Shown: positions 1 through 6,457 of the stretch, one piece after another
Layout: each line of letters starts with the position of its first letter
How positions within the stretch are numbered: position 1 is the first letter of the stretch
DNA from: Flavobacteriaceae bacterium
GTDB taxonomy: Bacteria; Bacteroidota; Bacteroidia; Flavobacteriales; Flavobacteriaceae
Length of the DNA: 56,680 nucleotides
Assembly: GCA_028284745.1 (NCBI GenBank)
Contig: JANQRC010000062.1
Coordinates: 1 to 56,680 of the forward strand
Reading direction: 5' to 3'
Notes under the pieces: model-generated
Seen by the model: only the letters and a program-made list of their open reading frames with translations
Database searches by the model: none
What the model was told of the DNA's origin: nothing
Translations under genes and position numbers: made by a program

Positions 1-35
1 ATCTCGGCCTGGCACCCGCCCATTGCCGCAGAGAT
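1..35. repeat. 35-bp inverted segment bounded by ATCTC/GAGAT
   Basis: The segment begins ATCTC and ends GAGAT, a 5-bp inverted repeat. Its reverse complement encodes [11 protein letters not shown], continuous with IGVSSAM downstream, which is the canonical iron-sulfur motif of this enzyme family. In the given orientation the frame stays open but encodes an unrelated peptide. Real micro-inversion or sequence-edge artefact cannot be told apart here. Confidence 0.7.
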
Positions 36-381
36 CGGCGTCTCGTCGGCTATGGCAGCGGCAGCGTTATGCGGACTGCTAGGTGGAAGCCCCGAACAAG
101 TGATGATCGCTGCAGAAATAGCCATGGAACATCATCTGGGGCTTACATGCGACCCTGTAGCAGGATTGGTCCAAATACCATGTATTGAACGAAATTCCAT
201 GGGAGCAATTAAAGCCATCAATGCTGCAGAGTTGGCCTTGGAGACCGACCCTAAAAACACAAAGGTTCCTTTAGATAAGATCATTGACACCATGTGGGAA
301 ACAGCCAAAGATATGAATCATAAGTACAAGGAAACCTCTGAAGGAGGCTTGGCAGTAAAGGTGAGTTTGGCTGACTGCTGA
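1..381 (+). CDS. sdaA: L-serine ammonia-lyase, C-terminal part (5' truncated)
   Basis: This is the end of an iron-sulfur L-serine dehydratase, which deaminates serine to pyruvate and ammonia. The frame is open from base 1, so the gene starts outside the window. Visible motifs are [18 protein letters not shown] at codons 48-65, with two cluster cysteines 11 residues apart, [14 protein letters not shown] near the end, and a C-terminal Cys, the residue that in this family folds back onto the cluster. Codons 3-10 read AWHPPIAA instead of the expected GGCQAE cysteine motif. Reverse-complementing bases 1-35 restores a normal motif, with its Cys 42 residues before the next cluster Cys. The family call is secure; as written, the allele should be inactive. 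Confidence 0.9.
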   Translation: MSAWHPPIAAEIGVSSAMAAAALCGLLGGSPEQVMIAAEIAMEHHLGLTCDPVAGLVQIPCIERNSMGAIKAINAAELALETDPKNTKVPLDKIIDTMWETAKDMNHKYKETSEGGLAVKVSLADC

Positions 382-457
382 GAAACGAGCCCCCATCTCC
401 TTATCGGTCTTTTAACCTCTGCAACTCGCTTGATGCTAGCAACCGCAGAACGGGGCT

Positions 458-493
458 GGCCTTGTCCCTACCTTGATGTGACGGGATAAGGCC
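458..493. other. Stem-loop between sdaA and ahcY
   Basis: GGCCTTGTCCC at 458-468 pairs with GGGATAAGGCC at 483-493 (one G-T pair, 14-nt loop). There is no clear T-tract on either strand, so it could be a weak convergent terminator or an isolated repeat. Both flanking genes end here. Confidence 0.4.
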
Positions 494-521
494 GTCGGCC
501 AGACAAGACAGGCTCAGCATG

Positions 522-1838
522 TTAATATCTATAATATTCAGGCTTGTAAGGGCCTTCGACTTGTACCCCGATATAATCTGCTTGATCCTTGCGAAGCTCG
601 GTCAATTCTACACCGATCTTGGCCAAATGCAGTTTTGCTACCTTTTCATCTAGATGTTTTGGAAGCATGTACACCTTGTTGTCATAGCGATCACTATTCT
701 TCCAAAGCTCTATCTGAGCTAGGGTCTGGTTGGTGAAGGAATTACTCATCACAAAACTTGGATGACCAGTAGCGCAACCCAGGTTCACCAGACGACCTTC
801 GGCTAGCAAGATGATATCCTTGCCATTTACAGTGTATTTGTCTACTTGCGGCTTGATCTCCACTTTCGTGTTTCCGTGGTTGTTGTTTAGCCAAGCCACA
901 TCGATCTCATTGTCAAAGTGACCAATGTTGCACACAATGGTCTTGTCTTTCATGGTTTCGAAGTGCTCACCACGAACAATGTCTTTGTTTCCGGTAGTGG
1001 TGATCACCACATCAGCCTTACCGACAACAGTTTCCAATCTTTTTACCTCAAAACCGTCCATTGCGGCTTGTAGGGCGCAGATAGGGTCGATCTCGGTAAC
1101 TGTGACGATAGAGCCCGCGCCACGGAAGGAGGCTGCAGTACCTTTCCCTACGTCACCATAACCACATACAACCACACGTTTGCCTGCTAGCATTACATCG
1201 GTAGCACGACGGATCGCATCCACAGCACTTTCCTTACAACCGTACTTGTTGTCGAATTTCGATTTGGTCACCGAGTCGTTCACATTGATCGCAGGAAGTG
1301 GCAAGGTACCCTTTTCCATTCGCTCGTACAAGCGGTGGACACCTGTGGTCGTTTCTTCAGAAAGACCTTTGATGCCTGAAACTGACTCAGGATAACGGTC
1401 TAAGACCATGTTGGTAAGGTCGCCACCATCATCAAGGATCATATTCAATGGTTGGCGGTCTTCGCCAAAGAAAAGGGTTTGCTCGATGGCCCAGTCGAAT
1501 TCTTCTTCGTTCATGCCCTTCCATGCATAAACTGGGATGCCGGCGGCGGCAATGGCGGCAGCGGCATGGTCTTGCGTCGAGAAGATGTTACAAGAGCTCC
1601 AGGTAACTTCAGCGCCCAATGCTTTGAGGGTTTCGATGAGTACGGCAGTCTGGATGGTCATGTGCAAACACCCTGCGATACGCGCACCTTTCAAAGGTTG
1701 CTCATCTTTGTATTCTTCTCTCAACGACATCAAGCCAGGCATTTCGGCCTCGGCCAATTCAATTTCTTTTCTGCCCCAATCGGCCAAAGAAATGTCCTTC
1801 ACTTTGTAAGGTAAGTAGGTGTTGGTCTTCGTTTCCAT
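522..1838 (-). CDS. ahcY: Adenosylhomocysteinase
   Basis: S-adenosyl-L-homocysteine hydrolase, a cytosolic NAD-dependent enzyme that splits SAH into adenosine and homocysteine in the methyl cycle. The product is 438 aa, usual for the family. It has the NAD-binding GYGDVGKG near residues 224-231, preceded by the catalytic-domain stretch [18 protein letters not shown], and the family C-terminus ending YKPEYYRY. The start [15 protein letters not shown] was chosen because it matches the usual N-terminus; the frame stays open 29 codons further upstream, through the promoter. A -7 box on this strand lies at 1895-1902. The gene is divergent from the phosphopantetheinyl transferase. Confidence 0.97.
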   Translation of the reverse strand: METKTNTYLPYKVKDISLADWGRKEIELAEAEMPGLMSLREEYKDEQPLKGARIAGCLHMTIQTAVLIETLKALGAEVTWSSCNIFSTQDHAAAAIAAAGIPVYAWKGMNEEEFDWAIEQTLFFGEDRQPLNMILDDGGDLTNMVLDRYPESVSGIKGLSEETTTGVHRLYERMEKGTLPLPAINVNDSVTKSKFDNKYGCKESAVDAIRRATDVMLAGKRVVVCGYGDVGKGTAASFRGAGSIVTVTEIDPICALQAAMDGFEVKRLETVVGKADVVITTTGNKDIVRGEHFETMKDKTIVCNIGHFDNEIDVAWLNNNHGNTKVEIKPQVDKYTVNGKDIILLAEGRLVNLGCATGHPSFVMSNSFTNQTLAQIELWKNSDRYDNKVYMLPKHLDEKVAKLHLAKIGVELTELRKDQADYIGVQVEGPYKPEYYRY

Positions 1839-1894
1839 ATCAGTTTTTATCGTTACTTTCGTTCCGAACAATGCTTCGGGATTTTTTGCGATTG

Positions 1895-1902
1895 CAAAGG
1901 TA
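1895..1902 (-). promoter_or_regulatory. -7 promoter box of ahcY
   Basis: On the minus strand this reads TACCTTTG, a perfect match to the Bacteroidota -7 consensus TAnnTTTG. No clear TTG is seen at the -33 distance. The predicted leader is about 50 nt. Confidence 0.55.
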
Positions 1903-1923
1903 CGCAATAACTTTTTAGAAACC

Positions 1924-2553
1924 ATGCCGCTTTACAACACTATAACACCAGATAACAACACTAAAGTGTTGATTTGGAAGGTAGAAGAGACCGAGACCTC
2001 ACTAAGGGAAGGTATTGTTTTGTCGGATAATTGTAAGAACAGACTTGCCAACATGCGATCTGAAATTCATCGAAGAGGCTTTTTAAGCATACGTCATTTG
2101 CTGAAGAGGGTCGGCTATGTGGCGCACGACCTTTTCTATGATGATCTTGGGAAGCCTCACCTTAGGGACGGTAAGCATATTTCGATCTCGCATTCGTTCC
2201 TCTTTACGGGTATCATCGTGAGTGAAGGTAAAGTAGGCATAGATATCGAAAAGCAACGCGATAAGATCATGCGCATCGCTAACAAGTATACAACTTTTGA
2301 ATCGTATAAAACGCTGGCAAATGCAGAAGCGATCGTGCGAAAATTGACCATAGTGTGGTGTGCCAAAGAATCTTTATACAAGATCTATGCTTCGCCTGGG
2401 GTTAGTTTTTTACAGCATATTGATATCGCCGATTTTTTTATGGAAGATGCACAAACTACAGGTAAGATCTACTTCAACGGAGATCAGACCCAGTACCACA
2501 TCGATTTTTTAGAGTTTGAAGGGTTCACGTGTGCATATGCAAAACCGATCTGA
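1924..2553 (+). CDS. 4'-phosphopantetheinyl transferase superfamily protein
   Basis: Moves the phosphopantetheine arm of CoA onto a carrier-protein serine. The 209-aa product has both signature blocks: [12 protein letters not shown] near residue 105, with the Mg-binding Asp, and WCAKESLYK near residue 145, with the Lys-Glu pair. The start MPLYNTITP was preferred because the upstream extension runs back through the ahcY promoter. The stop overlaps the next ATG by one base (TGATG), so translation is probably coupled. Which carrier protein it serves cannot be told; no fatty-acid or polyketide genes are nearby. Confidence 0.85.
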   Translation: MPLYNTITPDNNTKVLIWKVEETETSLREGIVLSDNCKNRLANMRSEIHRRGFLSIRHLLKRVGYVAHDLFYDDLGKPHLRDGKHISISHSFLFTGIIVSEGKVGIDIEKQRDKIMRIANKYTTFESYKTLANAEAIVRKLTIVWCAKESLYKIYASPGVSFLQHIDIADFFMEDAQTTGKIYFNGDQTQYHIDFLEFEGFTCAYAKPI

Positions 2554-3290
2554 TGCGCATTCTTTCTGAGATTATCCAATCGCATACTGAAGGGAAAAAG
2601 CTGCTGGCTATATTGATAGATCCGGATAAGATGGAGGTGTCGAACGTAGCTTCATTCTTTTCTGAAGTGAATAGGAGTGCCATCACACACATTTTAGTAG
2701 GTGGGAGTGAAGTAGCGCACGGGAAAACTGAAACCTTGGTAAAGAAGATAAAAGAGCAGACGACCTTACCGATAGTGCTATTTCCAGGAGATGTGTCACA
2801 GATCACAGAATATGCGGATGGTTTGTTGTTTCTTTCTCTGCTATCAGGTGAAAACCCTGAGTACCTGGTTGCCCAACAAGTAAAAGCTGCACATCAGCTC
2901 AAAGAGACAAGTTTAGAGGTGATGCCAACAGGGTATTTGCTGATCGATGGTGGCGTAGAAACTGCAGTGCAGCGCGTCAGCGAGACGGCTCCCATTGCGA
3001 ATTCAGATATAGATAGAGCAGTCGATACGGCCTATGCAGCCCAACTCATGGGAAAGCAATTGGTCTATCTCGAGGCAGGAAGCGGGGCAGTTCAGTCGGT
3101 TCCTGTAGAAATGATTCGTCGAACAAAGGCAATGATCTCCATTCCACTCATCGTTGGTGGAGGCATTAGAGATGTGGAAACTTTGGAGAACATCTACGCA
3201 GCTGGGGCAGATATGGTGGTGATCGGAACAGCTTTTGAACAAGATGCGCGTTTTTTTGAACAGCTTCAACTCAAAAGATATAGCTTGTGA
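2553..3290 (+). CDS. Geranylgeranylglyceryl/heptaprenylglyceryl phosphate synthase family
   Basis: A 245-aa TIM-barrel prenyltransferase of the PcrB/GGGPS family, which attaches a polyprenyl chain to sn-glycerol-1-phosphate. Family blocks are LLAILIDPDKM at the N-terminus, HILVGGSEVAHGKTE, VLFPGDVSQI, PTGYLLIDGG, YLEAGSGA, and IPLIVGGGIRD with GAD..VIGTA forming the phosphate site. The start MRILSEIIQ overlaps the previous stop by one base; the GTGA at the 3' end overlaps the next start. Members occur across Bacteroidota, but the lipid product in these organisms is not deducible from sequence. Confidence 0.9.
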   Translation: MRILSEIIQSHTEGKKLLAILIDPDKMEVSNVASFFSEVNRSAITHILVGGSEVAHGKTETLVKKIKEQTTLPIVLFPGDVSQITEYADGLLFLSLLSGENPEYLVAQQVKAAHQLKETSLEVMPTGYLLIDGGVETAVQRVSETAPIANSDIDRAVDTAYAAQLMGKQLVYLEAGSGAVQSVPVEMIRRTKAMISIPLIVGGGIRDVETLENIYAAGADMVVIGTAFEQDARFFEQLQLKRYSL

Positions 3291-3547
3291 ACATTTCAGT
3301 AGAATTGACACTTACACCTTTGCAGGATGATTTTGAGCAACCGATCATCAACTTCATCAAGAAGTTAAGGGTGTCGGGCCTTACCGTGCTGGAGAACCCC
3401 TTGAGTACTCAGGTATATGGACCTTATGACCAAGTGATGTCGCTGTTGCAAAGTGAAGTAAAGAATGCTTTCGAAGCAATCGATAATGGGCTACTTCATA
3501 TAAAGATCGTAAAGACTGACCGAAGCAACTATGAGCCAGATTTTTGA
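3287..3547 (+). CDS. Thiamine-binding protein (YkoF/MTH1187-like)
   Basis: A small 86-aa cytosolic protein starting with GTG inside the GTGA overlap with the previous stop. The pattern SVELTLTPLQDDFEQPI, then LSTQVYGPYDQV, then GLLHIKIVK matches the compact ferredoxin-like fold of thiamine-binding YkoF/MTH1187 proteins. It overlaps the following transporter gene by 17 nt. The transporter downstream and the nearby TPP riboswitch support a thiamine link. Function is inferred from fold and context; no catalytic motif is visible. Confidence 0.7.
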   Translation: MNISVELTLTPLQDDFEQPIINFIKKLRVSGLTVLENPLSTQVYGPYDQVMSLLQSEVKNAFEAIDNGLLHIKIVKTDRSNYEPDF

Positions 3548-4163
3548 CTTTTTTCTCGAAGCATATCGCAATGCGTCCACAAGCTTTATCATCTTAGAAG
3601 CGATCGCCTTTGTGTTCGGTATAGCCAGTGTGGTGTATGCCAAAAAAGCCAATATTCTGGTATACCCCACAGGCTTGATTGCTACGGCCATCACCGTATG
3701 TCTTTTGTACAAGGCTGGGTATTTTGGCGATATGATGATGAACTTCTACTACTCGATCATGAGCATCTATGGCTGGTGGAATTGGGCAAGAAGAAAGGGC
3801 AACGCCCCGTTGGTGCCAATTTCCAGAACGAATCCGAAGGAAAAGCTAGTCGGGTTTGGGATGTTCTTGTTAACGATGATGGTCACCTATGGAGTCTATA
3901 AAGCCTTTGGAAGCGAGGTCAAGACAGAAAATCTGATAGATATCTTTACCTCTGGCATCTTCTTTACTGCGATGTGGTACATGGCAAACAAGAAACTAGA
4001 GAATTGGACACTTTGGATACTAGGCGATGTCATCACCGTACCACTTTATGCGTATCGCGGGCTTGGGATGCTATCGTTACAATATCTTATATTTACAATC
4101 CTTGCCATACAAGGATATATCGCATGGAAGAAACGCTTAGACAACGCCCTAGCAACACCATAA
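3531..4163 (+). CDS. pnuC: PnuC/PnuT family vitamin transporter
   Basis: A 210-aa inner-membrane protein of the PnuC family, made of several hydrophobic segments, with the aromatic block MSIYGWWNWARRKG around residues 77-90, a family hallmark. PnuC proteins carry nicotinamide riboside, and PnuT relatives carry thiamine, by facilitated diffusion with trapping by a cytosolic kinase. The thiamine-binding protein upstream and the TPP riboswitch further downstream favour thiamine; the NadR-like kinase that overlaps the 3' end by 40 nt would fit nicotinamide riboside or an uncharacterised thiamine-trapping step. Substrate is undecided. Confidence 0.85.
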   Translation: MSQIFDFFLEAYRNASTSFIILEAIAFVFGIASVVYAKKANILVYPTGLIATAITVCLLYKAGYFGDMMMNFYYSIMSIYGWWNWARRKGNAPLVPISRTNPKEKLVGFGMFLLTMMVTYGVYKAFGSEVKTENLIDIFTSGIFFTAMWYMANKKLENWTLWILGDVITVPLYAYRGLGMLSLQYLIFTILAIQGYIAWKKRLDNALATP

Positions 4164-4687
4164 AAGTAGTGTTGTTCGGTCCCGAATCTACCGGGAAGAC
4201 CACACTTGCCGAAAAGTTGGCAAGACATTATAGCACAGTTTGGGTTCCCGAATATGCTCGTGAGTACTTACAGGACAAGTGGAACAACGAGCGCAAGACC
4301 TGTGAGCCCGAAGATCTTTTACCTATTGCAGTTGGGCAAATGAAACTAGAGAATGACCTTACTGAAAAGGCGACTGATGTATTGATCTGTGATACAGACC
4401 TTTTGGAGACCAAGGTATATTCTGAAGCGTACTATCTAGGCTTTTGCGACCCAGTTCTAGAAAAGCACGCCTTGCAGAACTCTTATGACCTCTATCTTTT
4501 GACCTATATTGATATCCCCTGGGAAAAAGATGACTTGCGTGATAAGCCTAACGAACGCGAAAAGATGTTCAAGGCATTTGAATCCGCATTGAAAGATAAT
4601 GACCTCCCCTATATCCTATTACAAGGAAACAAACAAGAACGCTTCCAAAACGCCGTAGCAGCAATCGATAAACTACTAGGCAAATGA
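4124..4687 (+). CDS. NadR-like P-loop kinase (AAA_28-type ATPase)
   Basis: A 187-aa protein with a Walker A loop GPESTGKTT at residues 19-27, followed by WVPEYAREYL and LICDTDLLETKVYSE, which match the ribosylnicotinamide-kinase domain of NadR. The adenylyltransferase domain of full NadR is missing. The start MEETLRQRPSNTIK was chosen because it puts the P-loop at the usual place; it lies inside the end of the transporter gene. It would phosphorylate and trap the vitamin brought in by the adjacent PnuC-type carrier. Whether that is nicotinamide riboside or thiamine is open. Confidence 0.8.
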   Translation: MEETLRQRPSNTIKVVLFGPESTGKTTLAEKLARHYSTVWVPEYAREYLQDKWNNERKTCEPEDLLPIAVGQMKLENDLTEKATDVLICDTDLLETKVYSEAYYLGFCDPVLEKHALQNSYDLYLLTYIDIPWEKDDLRDKPNEREKMFKAFESALKDNDLPYILLQGNKQERFQNAVAAIDKLLGK

Positions 4688-6240
4688 AATTCAACAAACG
4701 GGATGTTAAACTCATTCAAAAAAAAGGGTTGACACCTGAAAGGGTATTGAACCAGATCGAGATCTTCAAGAAAGGGATACGTTACATAGATATAAAAAAG
4801 CCAGCTACAGTAGAGGATGGCATCTTACGATTGTCCAAAGAGGAGCAAGAAGAACTGGCAAAGTTCTATGAGCAGCATAAGCAACCTTTGAATATCGTGA
4901 AATTTACACCTGCTTCCGGAGCGGCTTCCCGCATGTTCAAGTTCCTTTTTAATTTTTTGGAGACTTTTAATGGCAAGAAAGAATCTATCAATGCTTATAT
5001 AAACAAGCACAAGGACAATGACCTCAGACTTTTCTTTATTGGGTTAGACAAGTTTCCCTTCTACGGGCAAGTAACCACCTATATTAGGCAAATATTGGGT
5101 GAAGACACTAAAAGGATGAGTACGGACAACTTTTGTAGGTTGTTCGTAGAAGTAATGCTGTTAGAGAAACACTTGGACCTTGGTACTACTCCAAAAGGCT
5201 TACTACCCTTTCATGAATACAAAAAGCATATCTCATCACCTTTTCAAGAACACCTGTACGAGGCCAATCGATACATATGTAACAACGGGATCGCTCATTT
5301 GCATTTCACGGTCTCGCCCCAGCACCTCAAGTTTTTCAAGAAGAAAGAGGAAGAGATCGTCTCACATGTACAAGGCCAGACCGATTGTAAGTTCAAAATA
5401 ACGTATTCCTTTCAGGAAGAATCCACAGACACCGTTGCAGTAGACTTTGCCAATAAGCCCATAAGGGATGAGGATCGAAATCTCGTATTTAGGCCAGGAG
5501 GGCACGGGGCACTGATCGAGAACCTTAACAAGATCGATGCAGACATTATCTTCATCAAGAACATCGATAACGTCGTGACCAACAGCTACGAGGAGAGAGT
5601 GGTAAGCTATAAGAGAGTATTAGGAGGTATGCTGCTACAACTTCAAACGAAAACTCACGCTTACTTGAAAACACTTGAAGAGGCACCTGACCGAGTCGAT
5701 TTACAAGAAGTGTTAGACTTCATGCACGAAGAACTCAATATCAGGGTGAATGAAGAATTTGAGAAGTATGCCTTTGACTATCAGATAGAATATCTTGTGA
5801 AAAAGCTAGACCGTCCGCTACGTGTGTGCGGTATGGTAAAGAACGAGAACGAACCTGGAGGAGGCCCTTTCTGGGTAAAACATGAGAATGGCTATGTCTC
5901 TCTGCAGATCGTAGAAAGTGCCCAAGTTAACAAGAAGGGCGAACGACAGAAAAAAATATTCGAAAGCTCCACACATTTCAATCCAGTTGATATCGTCTGC
6001 GGAGTACGAAACCATCGCAGAGAAAAATACGACCTCAAAAAGTTTGTAGACAACAAAACCTACTTCATCGCCTCAAAGTCCAAGAGCGGTAAAAAGATCA
6101 AGGCACTAGAGCGTCCTGGTCTGTGGAATGGTGGTATGGCTTTTTGGAATACGGTCTTTGTCGAGGTGCCACTATATACCTTCAATCCTGTGAAGACCGT
6201 AAATGACCTTCTAAAGCCTACCCATCAAAAAGATCGTTGA
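4684..6240 (+). CDS. DUF4301 family protein
   Basis: A 518-aa protein whose start overlaps the previous stop (ATGA). It matches DUF4301, a Bacteroidota family without assigned function. The block TPASGAASRMFKF near residues 77-89 resembles the glycine-rich G-x-x-S/T-R-M loop of sugar-nucleotide pyrophosphorylases, and FRPGGHGALIENLNK, then ADIIFIKNIDNVV near residues 279-308, resembles their substrate and metal segments. This suggests a nucleotidyltransferase-like fold; it is inference from short motifs. It ends the operon; a new promoter and riboswitch follow. Confidence 0.8.
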   Translation: MKFNKRDVKLIQKKGLTPERVLNQIEIFKKGIRYIDIKKPATVEDGILRLSKEEQEELAKFYEQHKQPLNIVKFTPASGAASRMFKFLFNFLETFNGKKESINAYINKHKDNDLRLFFIGLDKFPFYGQVTTYIRQILGEDTKRMSTDNFCRLFVEVMLLEKHLDLGTTPKGLLPFHEYKKHISSPFQEHLYEANRYICNNGIAHLHFTVSPQHLKFFKKKEEEIVSHVQGQTDCKFKITYSFQEESTDTVAVDFANKPIRDEDRNLVFRPGGHGALIENLNKIDADIIFIKNIDNVVTNSYEERVVSYKRVLGGMLLQLQTKTHAYLKTLEEAPDRVDLQEVLDFMHEELNIRVNEEFEKYAFDYQIEYLVKKLDRPLRVCGMVKNENEPGGGPFWVKHENGYVSLQIVESAQVNKKGERQKKIFESSTHFNPVDIVCGVRNHRREKYDLKKFVDNKTYFIASKSKSGKKIKALERPGLWNGGMAFWNTVFVEVPLYTFNPVKTVNDLLKPTHQKDR

Positions 6241-6243
6241 TGC

Positions 6244-6274
6244 TTGGTGATTTTTCTTGGCTGACGTATCTTTG
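6244..6274 (+). promoter_or_regulatory. Promoter of the TPP-riboswitch/TonB receptor unit
   Basis: TTG at 6244-6246, 20-nt spacer, then TATCTTTG at 6267-6274: both boxes of the Bacteroidota promoter at normal spacing. Predicted start of transcription is near 6279, just before the riboswitch. Confidence 0.75.
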
Positions 6275-6283
6275 CCATGTTCT

Positions 6284-6371
6284 CAATAAGGGGTGCCTAA
6301 ATGCTGTACAAGCAGCACTGGCTGAGATCATACCCATTGAACCTGGGCAGGTAATGCTGCCAAGGAACTTG
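6284..6371 (+). promoter_or_regulatory. TPP (thiamine pyrophosphate) riboswitch
   Basis: Contains the conserved thi-box elements in order: GGGGTGCC at 6290-6297, GGCTGAGATCATACCC at 6320-6335, GAACCTG at 6339-6345 and CAGGTAATGCTG at 6348-6359, followed by the closing AAGGAA. It lies just after a promoter and about 85 nt before the TonB receptor start. No terminator with a T-tract is visible before the gene, so control is probably at translation initiation. Thiamine pyrophosphate should shut off the receptor. Confidence 0.93.
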
Positions 6372-6434
6372 GCTTAAGGCTAGTAGTCTAAAGCATATAA
6401 CAATTTATATTAACCAAGAATAATGGCCCCTTTT

Positions 6435-6457
6435 ATTCGTAAATATTAGTTACGAAT
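6435..6457 (+). promoter_or_regulatory. Hairpin enclosing the TonB-receptor start codon
   Basis: ATTCGTAA at 6435-6442 is perfectly complementary to TTACGAAT at 6450-6457, with a 7-nt loop; the ATG at 6456 lies in the 3' arm. The hairpin could be the off-state expression platform of the upstream riboswitch. Confidence 0.5.

Noticed and set aside
1452-1814. 120-codon open frame antisense to ahcY
   Set aside because: Shadow of the conserved ahcY frame; no recognisable domain.
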